Positions 41,681 to 49,852 are shown, numbered from the stretch's first letter. The stretch: 64,000 nucleotides of DNA from Streptomyces aurantiogriseus (GCF_014649375.1 NZ_BMSX01000009.1:292435-356434), one strand, 5' to 3'. Notes: a model not told the origin generated them from the sequence alone. Numbers and translations are program-made.

Positions 41681-42588
41681 ATGGACCACCCGGCGGCGAT
41701 GGCGGCGACCTCCGCGCGCTCGCCCTCGGGCAGCGGCCGGCTCGGCGGGCGGACCTCGCGGCGGCACAGTCCGAGGGAGGCGAGGGCCTCCTTGACGACG
41801 GTGACGTTGTTGGCGGAGCCGTTGGCGGCGCGCAGTTCCTCGAAGCGGCGGATCTGCTCCCAGACCTTCATGGCGGCCGGATAGTCACCGGATCGAAGCG
41901 CTTCGATCATGTTCAGCGAAACGGCCGGGGCGACGTTCACCAGGCCCGAGGTGAAGCCGGTGGCACCCGCGGAGAAGTAGGAGGGGGCGTACGGTTCGGC
42001 GAGGCCGGCGACCCAGACGAACCGTTCCAGCCCGGCGTCGCGGGCGAAGGCGGCGAAGCGGGCGGCGTCCGGGACGGCGTACTTCACACCGATCACGTTC
42101 GGGCAGGCGTCGGCGAGTTCGGCGAGGCGGACACCGGCGAGCTGCGTGTTGCGGATGTACGGGACGACGCCCAGCTCGGGCACGGACTCGGCGATGGCGC
42201 GGTGGTAGTCGACCCAGCCGCTCTGCGAGACGTAGGGGTGGACGGGCTGGTGGACCATCACCATCTGTGCGCCCAGCTCGAGGGCGTGGCGGGCGGAGGC
42301 GACGGCGGTGGGCACGTCATGACCGACCCCCACGAGGATCGTTGAACGATCGCCTGCCTCATCGATCGTCAGCTCCGTCACGAGCCGCCGCTCCTCCGGC
42401 GTGAGGGCGTAGAACTCACCGGTGTTGCCGTTGGGCGTGAGGGTGGTGATCCCGCCGTCGAGCAGACGGCGCAGCAGGGCCCGGTGGGCGTCCTGGTCGA
42501 CGGAGCCGTCCTCGGCGAAGGGGGTCACCGGGATGGCCACGACATCGGCCAGGGCCGCACGTTGGGTCTCGAACGCCACGCTGCTCAT
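41677..42588 (-). CDS. DapA/NAL-superfamily sugar-acid dehydratase or aldolase
   Basis: 303 residues from ATG 42588. The TIM barrel carries the Schiff-base lysine in NVIGVKYAVPDAARF and the tyrosine in VVPYIRNTQL; the entry loop is TLTPNGNTGEFYALTPEE. The NGNTGEF form and the IlvD partner fit 2-keto-3-deoxy-arabinonate dehydratase or a related 2-keto-3-deoxy sugar-acid enzyme better than lysine biosynthesis. It overlaps the dehydratase downstream and the GntR gene upstream by four bases each. A perfect 18-bp palindrome lies inside the coding sequence (41891-41908). Confidence 0.85.
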   Translation of the reverse strand: MSSVAFETQRAALADVVAIPVTPFAEDGSVDQDAHRALLRRLLDGGITTLTPNGNTGEFYALTPEERRLVTELTIDEAGDRSTILVGVGHDVPTAVASARHALELGAQMVMVHQPVHPYVSQSGWVDYHRAIAESVPELGVVPYIRNTQLAGVRLAELADACPNVIGVKYAVPDAARFAAFARDAGLERFVWVAGLAEPYAPSYFSAGATGFTSGLVNVAPAVSLNMIEALRSGDYPAAMKVWEQIRRFEELRAANGSANNVTVVKEALASLGLCRREVRPPSRPLPEGERAEVAAIAAGWSI

Positions 42589-43253
42589 TCCTGACCTTCC
42601 TGTTCCGGGGCCTCGCCCCCCGCTTCGGGGAACGCCCGCCGCACGAACGACGCGATATGGGCGTAGAGAGCGCTTGCTGCACCGTCGGCGTCGCCCGCCA
42701 GCGCGAGCCGCAGGATCTCGCGGTGTTCGCCGGCCTCCCGTTCCCAGGAGGGCGAGGCCGCCCAGGCGACGGCGGAGACCAGGGCGGCCTGGTCGCGGAC
42801 CTCGTCGAGCATCCGGCCGAGCAGCGGATTGCCGCACGGCAGGTAGAGGGCGCGGTGGAACTCCCGGTTGGCCAGCGACCGTTCGGCGGTGTCGGTCGCC
42901 TCGTCGGCCCTGGTCAGCGCCGCGCGGGCGGCGTCCAGGGAGGCGCCGCGCCGCACGGCCCGCTTGAGCGCCTCGGGCTCCAGCAGCAGCCGCACGTCGT
43001 AGACCTCGCGCGCCATGTCCGCGTCCACCATGCGCACCGTGACGCCCTTGTACTGGCTCATGACGACCAGTCCGGTGCCGGCGAGCGTCTTGAGCGCCTC
43101 GCGCACCGGGGTCTTGGACACCCCGAACTGCGCGGCCAGCTCGGTCTCGACCAGCGCCTGACCCGGCGTCAACTGCCCGGTGAGGATGCGGCGTTTGATC
43201 TCCTCCAGCACGTACTGCGTGCGGGACGGGATCGGCGTGGGCACAGAGGTCAT
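42585..43253 (-). CDS. GntR family regulator with FCD domain
   Basis: 222 residues. The N-terminal winged helix (about 12-75: YVLEEIKRRILTGQLTPGQ, ELAAQFGVSKTPVREALKTL) is followed by an all-helical FCD ligand domain (about 85-205) with the usual metal-binding Asp/His pattern (REFHRALYLPCGN, GEHREIL). FCD regulators respond to sugar acids and other carboxylates. It is the first gene of the three-gene operon with the DapA-like and IlvD/Edd genes and probably represses it. Repeats and palindromes upstream are candidate operators. Confidence 0.92.
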   Translation of the reverse strand: MTSVPTPIPSRTQYVLEEIKRRILTGQLTPGQALVETELAAQFGVSKTPVREALKTLAGTGLVVMSQYKGVTVRMVDADMAREVYDVRLLLEPEALKRAVRRGASLDAARAALTRADEATDTAERSLANREFHRALYLPCGNPLLGRMLDEVRDQAALVSAVAWAASPSWEREAGEHREILRLALAGDADGAASALYAHIASFVRRAFPEAGGEAPEQEGQE

Positions 43254-43269
43254 GCGCGCCTCTCGGATG

Positions 43270-43334
43270 TCGCGTAGCTCATGTCGCGTATCTGATCTCG
43301 CGTATCGCGTCTCATATATGACGTACGAAGTACG
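43270..43334. promoter_or_regulatory. Repeat-rich promoter region of the GntR-DapA-IlvD operon
   Basis: Three TCGCGTA heptamers stand at exactly 14-bp spacing (43270, 43284, 43298), followed by TCGCGTC at 43305. Next come a perfect palindrome TCATATATGA (43312-43321) and an inverted repeat CGTAC-GAA-GTACG (43322-43334). The palindromes are candidates for GntR binding and the heptamers lie in the leader. Confidence 0.6.
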
Positions 43335-43411
43335 ACGCGTTGAAGGTAGGAGGGGCCCCGTGTTTCGTCAATGCTTCTGACAAAGGAAGTTGAGGTTGCG
43401 CTGAGGGGCAG

Positions 43412-44164
43412 TCAGAGCGAGACGGTGGCACCTTCGACCGCGGCGCTGGTGGGACCGCCGAACGCGGCGGCGGCGCGCGCGGTCGCGGACTCCCTGGTCA
43501 GCGTGGGTCCGACGTGGGTGACGGCCAGTTCGCGCACACCGGCCTTGCGGGCGGCGTCGCCTGCGTCCTCCGGCGTCAGATGCACCTGTTCGCCTTCGCG
43601 ATGCCGGTCGATGTCCGCCTCGCACAGGAACAGGTCGGCGCCCAGGGCGAGTTCGGTGAGCGCGTCGCACGGCCCGCTGTCCCCGGAGTACGCGAGGACG
43701 CTGCCCTGGCACTCGGCGCGCAACCCGTACGCCTCGGTGTCGTGCGTGACCGCGCGCGAGGTGAGCCGGAGGTTCCAGTGCCGGACGGCATGGCCGTCGT
43801 ACAGCGGCCGGAAGTCCAGGACGCCGCTGAGGAACCGTACGTCCGGCCGTCCGAGGAACCCGGCCAGGCGCCGGGCGCAGTCGGTCGGCGCGTACACCGG
43901 GATCGGTGCCGGCGGGGTGAGGCCGCCGTAGGCGAACGCGTAGACGGCGGCGAGCAGATCGGCGCTGTGGTCGGCGTGCAGATGGGAGATCCAGATCGCC
44001 GTGAGCCGCCGCGGATCCGTGTGCCGCTGCAACTCCGCGAACGTCCCCGTCCCCGCGTCCACCCACACCTCCGCACCCCCGCCGCGCAACAGGTACCCGG
44101 AACAGGGGCGACCCGGGCCCGGGTGCGGGGAGGCGGTACCGAGGACGGTGAGGCTGAGGGGCAT
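43412..44164 (-). CDS. Metallo-beta-lactamase-fold hydrolase
   Basis: 250 residues, no signal peptide. The zinc motif HLHADHSAD is at about 62-70, with further ligands in AVTHDTEAYG, LAYSGDSGPCD and LAVTHVGPT. The pattern resembles RNase Z-like and phosphodiesterase-like members of the fold, which are cytoplasmic. The substrate is unknown. The ATG start gives MPLSLTVLGTASPHPGPGRP, a complete first strand. It faces the GntR operon upstream region on its 3' side and has no functional link to it that I can see. Confidence 0.85.
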   Translation of the reverse strand: MPLSLTVLGTASPHPGPGRPCSGYLLRGGGAEVWVDAGTGTFAELQRHTDPRRLTAIWISHLHADHSADLLAAVYAFAYGGLTPPAPIPVYAPTDCARRLAGFLGRPDVRFLSGVLDFRPLYDGHAVRHWNLRLTSRAVTHDTEAYGLRAECQGSVLAYSGDSGPCDALTELALGADLFLCEADIDRHREGEQVHLTPEDAGDAARKAGVRELAVTHVGPTLTRESATARAAAAFGGPTSAAVEGATVSL

Positions 44165-44238
44165 GGTGGGGAGCGTACGGTCCCCCCTTGCCGGACGTGC
44201 ATGGATTACGCCCGTCTACGACGGGCTCATGCGGCCGT

Positions 44239-44862
44239 CTACGGCGCCTGGCCCGCCCCGTCCGCCCGTCCGGGCCGCCACCCCGGATCACGCCCGCTCA
44301 GCCCGACCGTCCGGTCGAGCAGCGGGGCGTCCTCCGGGACGGGGACGACGGGGCCGAAGATCCCGCCGCCGCGGTCGGACTCCTCGGCGGCCGCCCACAG
44401 GAACGCGTACGAGGCCCGCAGCGCCGCCGGGTCGGGGGCGTACTCCTGGCCGGTGGCCCGCGCCAGGTCCCAGCCGTGGACGACCAGCTCGTCGGCGGCG
44501 ACGGCGCCCGCGACCGCGCCGGGCAGGTCGATGCCGCCCGCGCGGGTCATGCCGGTCCAGGCGTCGGGGTCCCGCCAGGCGCCGGCGAGTTCGTCGAGCA
44601 CCCTGGGCAGCTCCTCGCGCCAGCCGGGCCCGACGTCCGGCACGGCGGCCTCCGGGCTGGTGTCGGTCGTGACGCCCAGGTCCTTGCGCCCGGCGTCACG
44701 GAAGGCGACGGCCAGCCCGGCCAGGTGGCCGAGCATGTTGCGCACCAGGTATTCCGGGCACGGTGTCCGATCCGCCAGTTGCTCGTCGGTCACGCCCTCG
44801 GCGAGGCGCGCCACGATCCGGGTCTGCGGTCCGAGGTCGAGAGTGGTGGTCGTGTCAGTCAT
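44239..44862 (-). CDS. TIGR03086-type DinB-superfamily (mycothiol-dependent) protein
   Basis: 207 residues from ATG 44862. The N-terminal LADRTPCPEYLVRNMLGHLAGL (metal histidine in the LGHL segment) and the central VAADELVVHGWDLARATGQ are hallmarks of the maleylpyruvate-isomerase-like, mycothiol-dependent branch known as TIGR03086. Reaction unknown. The longer open frame upstream belongs to the N-terminus of the neighbouring broken membrane-protein gene and is not part of this protein. Confidence 0.82.
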   Translation of the reverse strand: MTDTTTTLDLGPQTRIVARLAEGVTDEQLADRTPCPEYLVRNMLGHLAGLAVAFRDAGRKDLGVTTDTSPEAAVPDVGPGWREELPRVLDELAGAWRDPDAWTGMTRAGGIDLPGAVAGAVAADELVVHGWDLARATGQEYAPDPAALRASYAFLWAAAEESDRGGGIFGPVVPVPEDAPLLDRTVGLSGRDPGWRPGRADGAGQAP

Positions 44863-44909
44863 ACAGGGTGGACCGGTCGCGCGCCGGAAACTCATCGTGC
44901 CCGGGACAC

Positions 44910-45354
44910 TCATCGCGCCCCGGCCGCCACCCGCCAGGTGCGCAGCAGCTCGGCCGGTGTCCGTCCCCCGGCCAGACACCACAGGGCGATCACCGGATCG
45001 CAGATCGCGCAGCCCAGGGAGGAGGTGTGGTCGAAGGGGACGATCGGGTTGCCCCTGACGTGGTGGACGGCGTCCCAGGCGGTGTGCAGCAGCCAGCCGA
45101 TGCCGATGAAGGTCCACGAGTCCAGGCCCCGGTAGGCGACATAGGTGGCCACCGCGGTGAACGCGAACTCCCAGCCGCCCAGACCGCCGCCGCTGAGATG
45201 GGCGGCGCCCGCTCCGCCCACCTCCCCCAGTCTCGGCTTCGCTCGACCGGGCGGTGCCCCCATCCGCGTTCAGGCGGCGTCGGTGCGGCTCACGCACGAG
45301 GCACATGAGAAGGACGTAGAGGACCCCGATGAAGACGGGAACGACATAGATCAT
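44910..45354 (-). pseudogene. DUF6010-like membrane protein gene split by a 43-bp insertion
   Basis: The N-terminal piece (from ATG 45354: MIYVVPVFIGVLYVLLMCLV, then REPHRRRLNA) and the C-terminal piece (LSGGGLGGWEFAFTAVATYV, FIGIGWLLHTAWDAVHH, SSLGCAICDPVIALW) look like one small polytopic membrane protein of the DUF6010 type, but they lie in different frames. Between them sits a 43-bp GC-rich repeat (45222-45264), and 43 is not a multiple of three. Removing it would join Asn-Ala directly to Val-Gly-Gly-Ala. The element also offers a new ATG (45263) for the C-terminal piece. The gene is probably inactive or makes a shortened protein. Confidence 0.75.
45222..45264. repeat. 43-bp interspersed element inserted in a gene
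   Basis: CTCCCCCAGTCTCGGCTTCG followed by CTCGACCGGGCGGTGCCCCCATC is a version of a short repeat I know from many Streptomyces chromosomes, usually between genes. Its ends are complementary in part (CCCCCA against TGGGGG-like). Here it disrupts the DUF6010-like reading frame. Confidence 0.65.
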
Positions 45355-45495
45355 GGCCTCGACGCCAGGGCCGGTGCCGTACGCGCCCCAGGGGCATGAC
45401 CGACGGCTTCCGACGGCTTCCCGCCGGGCCGCCGTCCGTGCCTAGGAAACCTGACCGATGCCCGCCTACCCGCCTTAGAACCACGATGACCAGGC

Positions 45496-46728
45496 ATGAT
45501 GACGAACTGGACCGTGACGCGTGTGCTGCGGGACCGCAACGCGGGGCTGTATCTGGTGGGCGTGGTGGTGTCCGCGTTCGGTACCTCCGCGCTGGGGCTG
45601 GCGGCCGGTGTGTGGGTCAAGGATCTGACCGGGTCGGACGGGCTGGCCGCGCTGTGCCTGCTGGCCGTCTGGGCGCCGACCCTGGCCGCGCCGGCGCTCG
45701 GCACGATCGCCGACCGTGTGCGCCGCAGGCCCCTGCTGATCTGGACGAACCTCGGCCTCGGCGGGCTGCTCCTCAGCCTCTTCGCCGTCGACTCCAGGGG
45801 TGACCTGTGGCTCCTGTTCGCCGTCCTGGTCGTGTACGGGGCCACTGTCGTCGTCCACGATCCCGCCGAGTCGGCCCTGCTCACCTCCGTCGTCGACCCG
45901 GACCTGCTCGGCGACTTCAACGGGCTGCGGATGACGGCCGTGGAGGGCACGAAGCTGGTGGCCCCGCTGACGGGCGCGGCCCTCTACGCAGCGCTCGGCG
46001 GGGCGACGGTCGCCCTTCTGGACGCGGTCACGTTCGCGGTGGCCGCGGGGCTGTGGATGCTCGTCCGCGTCCACGAGGAGCGGCCGGAGCGGCCCAGCGG
46101 CGGCTGGCGGGAGCAGACCGCCGAGGGGGCCCGCCACCTGTGGGCGCACCCCGGGCTGCGCCCGCTCGTGCTGGCGGGCGGCGCGACGATGCTCATGAGC
46201 GGGCTGAACGCCACCACGACCTACGCCGTCGTGGACGGCCTCGGGCACGCCCCCGCCTACACCGGCGTGCTCTACGCCGTGCAGGGCGTCGGCTCGGTGG
46301 CGGTCGGGCTGGTCTCCGGGCCTGCGCTGCGACGGCTCGGCGAGCGCCGGTTCGCGGCGGGCGGGATCGCCCTGCTGGCCGTCGCGGTGGCCGCGCGGGC
46401 GGTCCCGTCCGAGCCGGTGGCACTGGCGGGCAGCGCGGCGATCGGGCTGGGGCTGCCGTGCGTGCTGATCGCCGCGTTCACCGCCGTACAGCGCGAGACG
46501 CCAGGACCGCTCCTCGGTCGCGTGACCGCCACCGCCAACACCCTGGTCTTCACGCCGAACGTGATCGGGCTGGCCGTGGGGGCCGCGCTGGTCGAACTCG
46601 TCGACCACCGGCTGCTGCTGGTCCTGGTCGGCCTGGCGCTCCTCGCGACGAGCACCGCCCTGGCTCAGAGCACCGCGAGCGCCTCCCGCACCGCCGCCAA
46701 GTCGCCGTCCGACGCCAACCCGGCGTGA
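45496..46728 (+). CDS. Major facilitator superfamily transporter
   Basis: 410 residues with about 11-12 hydrophobic segments. The loop between helices 2 and 3 reads GTIADRVRRRPLLIW, the MFS motif A pattern, and the central loop contains HEERPERPSGGWREQ. It resembles the MFS_3/enterobactin-exporter-like group often annotated as drug or metabolite efflux. The substrate is unknown. The last 64 bp overlap, on the opposite strand, the end of the next gene; both 3' ends would form antisense RNA if transcribed together. Confidence 0.85.
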   Translation: MMTNWTVTRVLRDRNAGLYLVGVVVSAFGTSALGLAAGVWVKDLTGSDGLAALCLLAVWAPTLAAPALGTIADRVRRRPLLIWTNLGLGGLLLSLFAVDSRGDLWLLFAVLVVYGATVVVHDPAESALLTSVVDPDLLGDFNGLRMTAVEGTKLVAPLTGAALYAALGGATVALLDAVTFAVAAGLWMLVRVHEERPERPSGGWREQTAEGARHLWAHPGLRPLVLAGGATMLMSGLNATTTYAVVDGLGHAPAYTGVLYAVQGVGSVAVGLVSGPALRRLGERRFAAGGIALLAVAVAARAVPSEPVALAGSAAIGLGLPCVLIAAFTAVQRETPGPLLGRVTATANTLVFTPNVIGLAVGAALVELVDHRLLLVLVGLALLATSTALAQSTASASRTAAKSPSDANPA

Positions 46729-47837
46729 TAGAGCCGGATCTCCGTGGCCCCGAGCTCACGCGCGCGGGCCGCGTCCGCCGCGAGCGTGCCCGGGCTGCCG
46801 CCCATCCCGGAGACGATGCCGAGGTTGGCGGCGAGGACGGCGCCCTCCCTGCGCTGCTCGGCGAAGGGCGTGAGCAGTCCGGGGCCGCCGGCGCAGGGCA
46901 CGACCACGCCGTCCGCGACGGACAGGATGTGCGCGGGGTCGACGCCGGGGTTGGCGCCGACGTGGTAGGTCACGGGGTCGGCGTGCAGCAGGATCTGGAA
47001 GCCCTGCGGTGCGGCCGCGCGGACGGCGGCGACCGCTGCCTCCTGGAGCGTGCGGGCGGTTTCGTCGCGCCACGCGCGCGTGGCCCTCGCCGTCTCCTCC
47101 CCGAGCAGCTTCTCGACGCCCGCCCAGCCCCCGTCGTCGGGCGCCCCCTGCCACACCGGCTCCAGCGCGGTGCGTACGGCCGCCGCCAGCTCGTCGGCGT
47201 CCAGGCCCTGCGCGCCGTAGCCCTTCCGGCAGGCCGGGCAGAAGCAGAGCGCCATCAGGTACTGCCCGGCGTCCCCGAGGCCGACCCCGCCGGTCTTGTC
47301 GTGGGCGTGCAGATGCTGGAGGCCGTACCAGCCGAGGGACTCCAGCTCGGTGCCGGCCGCGCCGGGCCGTACGGCGGCCTCGGCGGCCAGGTCGACGAGG
47401 TACGCCCGCGTGGCGGGCTGCGCGATGCACGGGGCCCACGGATAGCGGTCGCCGTAGGCGTTGACGACCGAGGTGTCCGGGTGCTCGGCGCCCAGGCGGG
47501 AGTTGTGCGCGAGGACCACCCAGGAGTGCACCTCCAGGCCGGCCTCGGCGAGCGCGGCGGCGGCCTCCCCATAGGCGTCGCCGGGGGCCCAGTCTCCGGC
47601 CGGGCAGGGGCGCAGGGTGCGGCCCGCCCAGCGGCCGCCCGCCAGGTCGGTGGGGTACAGCACGGCCGCGTGTTCGGCGGTGACGATGCGGTGGCGCGGG
47701 TGGCGGGGCGTGAGGGCGCGGGTGGAGTGGTAGGCGGCGGCGAGCGTCACCTGTCGCACGCCGAGCGCGGCGATGCGGCCCGGGGCCTCCGGGTCCCCGT
47801 TGACGTCCCAGGGGTAGACGAAAGTCGACGCCTTCAC
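46665..47837 (-). CDS. Putative TIM-barrel protein of unknown function beside kdgD
   Basis: 390 residues, GTG start behind GGAGG, no signal peptide. I do not recognise a named family. The start ASTFVYPWDVNGDPEAPGRI, EVHSWVVLAHNSRLGAEHPD, ESLGWYGLQHLHAHDKTGG and ILLHADPVTYHVGANPG look like successive strands of a glycoside-hydrolase-like TIM barrel; CFCPACRKGYG may be a metal site. It lies 13 bp after the kdgD-like gene and is surely co-transcribed, so a role in sugar-acid or oligo-uronide metabolism is plausible. It converges with, and overlaps, the MFS gene. Confidence 0.6.
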   Translation of the reverse strand: MKASTFVYPWDVNGDPEAPGRIAALGVRQVTLAAAYHSTRALTPRHPRHRIVTAEHAAVLYPTDLAGGRWAGRTLRPCPAGDWAPGDAYGEAAAALAEAGLEVHSWVVLAHNSRLGAEHPDTSVVNAYGDRYPWAPCIAQPATRAYLVDLAAEAAVRPGAAGTELESLGWYGLQHLHAHDKTGGVGLGDAGQYLMALCFCPACRKGYGAQGLDADELAAAVRTALEPVWQGAPDDGGWAGVEKLLGEETARATRAWRDETARTLQEAAVAAVRAAAPQGFQILLHADPVTYHVGANPGVDPAHILSVADGVVVPCAGGPGLLTPFAEQRREGAVLAANLGIVSGMGGSPGTLAADAARARELGATEIRLYHAGLASDGDLAAVREALAVL

Positions 47838-47850
47838 TTGTCCTCCGCCT

Positions 47851-48792
47851 TCACTTGTCCTCGTCGAGCAGGGCGTACCCGCGCTCGATCACCTGAGCGA
47901 GCTGCTTGACATGATCCTCGCCCGGCTCGTGCAGCGGGGGTCGCACCTCCCCCACGTCGAGTCCGCGCAGTCGTACGCCGGCCTTGACGAGGGAGACGGC
48001 GTAGCCGCGGCCCTGGGCGCGCAGTTCGACGAACGGGCGGTAGAAGCCGTCCAGCAGGCGGTGCGCGGTGGACTCGTCGCCGGTGGTGAGCGCCCGGTGG
48101 AAGGCGAGGGCGATCTCGGGGGCGAAGCAGAAGACGGCCGACGAGTAGAGGGTGACGCCGATGCCGTGGTAGGCGAGCTGGGTCTGCTCGGCGGTCGGCA
48201 GGCCGTTGAAGTAGAGGAAGTCGCCGGGGACCTCGGTGCGGACGGCGCTGACGATCCGCTGCATCAGATCGAGGTCGCCGAGTCCGTCCTTGAGGCCGAT
48301 GATCCCCTCGGTGCGGGCGAGTTCGACGACGGTCCCGGGGGTGAGGACGACGTTGTCGCGCTGGTAGACGATCACCGGGAGCGGGGTCGCGGCCGCCACC
48401 TCGCGGTAGTGGCGCAGCAGCCCCTCCTGCCCGGCGACGACGAGGTACGGCGGCATGGCGAGCAGCCCGTCCGCGCCGGCCCCGTGCGCGAGGCGCGCGT
48501 AGCGCACGGCCAGCGCGGTCCCGTAGCCGGCGCCCGCGACCACCGGTACGCGCCCGTCGGTCTCCTCCACGGCCGCCCGGACGCACCGCTCGAACTCCTC
48601 CGGGGTGAGCGCGTGGAACTCCCCCGTGCCGCAGCACGCGAAGACGGCGGCGGCCCCCGCCTCGACCCCGCGGCGGACGTGCGCCCGGTAGGTGTCGAGG
48701 TCGACGGAGCCGTCGGGGCCGAAGGCGGTGACGGGGAAGAACAGCGGTCCGCTGGGGACGCGCAGGCGTGCGGCGAGCGGGGCTGGCGTCAC
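47851..48792 (-). CDS. kdgD: 5-dehydro-4-deoxyglucarate dehydratase (KdgD-like)
   Basis: 313 residues from GTG 48792 (GGGAG six bases before). A DapA-fold enzyme with the Schiff-base lysine in GIIGLKDGLGDLDLM and the tyrosine in PVIVYQRDNVVLT; FACCGTGEFHALTPEEF and the GDFLYFNGLPTAE segment are typical for KdgD. It would convert 5-dehydro-4-deoxyglucarate to alpha-ketoglutarate semialdehyde with loss of CO2 and water. Divergence from uronate dehydrogenase and the ALDH at 7.8 kb support this. A shared operator lies in the divergent region. Confidence 0.85.
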   Translation of the reverse strand: MTPAPLAARLRVPSGPLFFPVTAFGPDGSVDLDTYRAHVRRGVEAGAAAVFACCGTGEFHALTPEEFERCVRAAVEETDGRVPVVAGAGYGTALAVRYARLAHGAGADGLLAMPPYLVVAGQEGLLRHYREVAAATPLPVIVYQRDNVVLTPGTVVELARTEGIIGLKDGLGDLDLMQRIVSAVRTEVPGDFLYFNGLPTAEQTQLAYHGIGVTLYSSAVFCFAPEIALAFHRALTTGDESTAHRLLDGFYRPFVELRAQGRGYAVSLVKAGVRLRGLDVGEVRPPLHEPGEDHVKQLAQVIERGYALLDEDK

Positions 48793-48835
48793 GGGCTCTC
48801 CCTAGGACGACGCGTGCGTTCTTCTGACTGACGTC

Positions 48836-48974
48836 CACATTTATGAACGCACTCACCCTATGAAGGCCCCCGAGGCGCGGTCAAGCGCGCAAACCACCTG
48901 ACAGGAGCGGATTTCCGAGCTCCGCGCGACACTTGACGGAGACACGAGTGATCCTTAGCGTGTCCATGAATGTG
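48836..48974. promoter_or_regulatory. Divergent promoters with a mirrored operator between kdgD and udh
   Basis: Rightward promoter: TTGACG (48933-48938), 17 bp, TAGCGT (48956-48961). Leftward promoter: TTGACC (complement of 48879-48884), 18 bp, TAGGGT (complement of 48855-48860). Directly after each -10 box, reading along each transcript, stands GTyCATrAATGTG: at 48962-48974 on the plus strand and at 48848-48836 on the minus strand (11 of 13 identical). This is a good position for a repressor. Confidence 0.7.
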
Positions 48975-49042
48975 AATAACGTCCACGCATACGGCCGCCG
49001 GGCCACTCATCCGTCGCCCCGCCGATCCAAGGAGACCCGAGG

Positions 49043-49852
49043 ATGCCCGCTCCGCGCACCGTCCTGCTCACCGGCGCCGCCGGTGGCCTCGGCACCCTGA
49101 TGCGGGACCTGCTCCCCGACTACGGCTACGAGCTGCGCCTGCTCGACCTGCGCCCGATCGAGGGCGAGCCGGACGCGATCACCGCGGACCTCGCCGACAA
49201 GGACGCCGTCCGGGAGGCCGTGCGGGGCGTCGACGCGATCATCCACCTCGCGGGCATCTCCCTGGAAGCCCCCTTCGAGAAGATCCTCAAGGCGAACATC
49301 GAGGGGACGTACAACGTGTACGAGGCCGCCCGTGAGGAGGGCGTCGGCCGTGTCGTCTTCGCCTCCTCCAACCACGCGGTCGGCTTCACCCCGCGCCCCC
49401 GGGGCGACGACCCCCTGATCCCCGTCGACACCCCGCGCCGCCCGGACACCTTCTACGGCCTGTCCAAGTCCTTCGGCGAGGACCTCGCCCAGTTCTACTG
49501 GGACAAGTACGGCCTGGAGACGGTGTCCGTGCGGATCGGCTCCTGCTTCCCGGAGCCGACCAGCGTCCGCATGCTCTCGGTGTGGATGAGCCCCGCCGAC
49601 GGCGCCCGCCTCTTCCACGCGGCCCTGACCGCCGAGAACGTCGGCCACACGGTCGTCCACGGCTCCTCCGCGAACACCCGGCTGTGGTGGGACCTGAGCA
49701 CCGCCCGCGCCCTCGGCTACGAGCCCCAGGACGACTCCGAGCCGTACGCCGAGAAGCTGATCGCCGAGCAGGGCGAGCTCGACCCGGAGAACATCGCGCA
49801 CGCCTACCTGGGCGGCCACTTCGTGAGCGACCCGCCGATCTGGCCGTACTGA
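49043..49852 (+). CDS. udh: Uronate dehydrogenase
   Basis: 269 residues; AAGGAG precedes the ATG. It is an extended short-chain dehydrogenase: NAD loop TGAAGGLGTLM, VVFASSNHAVGF with the catalytic serine region (Ser108/109), and Tyr138-x-x-x-Lys142 in YGLSKSFGED. Segments HLAGISLEAPFEKILKANI, VRIGSCFPEPTSVRMLS and WWDLS match characterised bacterial uronate dehydrogenases. It oxidises D-galacturonate or D-glucuronate to the aldaro-lactone with NAD. This is the entry to the oxidative galacturonate route and links the secreted pectinases to central metabolism. Confidence 0.9.
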   Translation: MPAPRTVLLTGAAGGLGTLMRDLLPDYGYELRLLDLRPIEGEPDAITADLADKDAVREAVRGVDAIIHLAGISLEAPFEKILKANIEGTYNVYEAAREEGVGRVVFASSNHAVGFTPRPRGDDPLIPVDTPRRPDTFYGLSKSFGEDLAQFYWDKYGLETVSVRIGSCFPEPTSVRMLSVWMSPADGARLFHAALTAENVGHTVVHGSSANTRLWWDLSTARALGYEPQDDSEPYAEKLIAEQGELDPENIAHAYLGGHFVSDPPIWPY

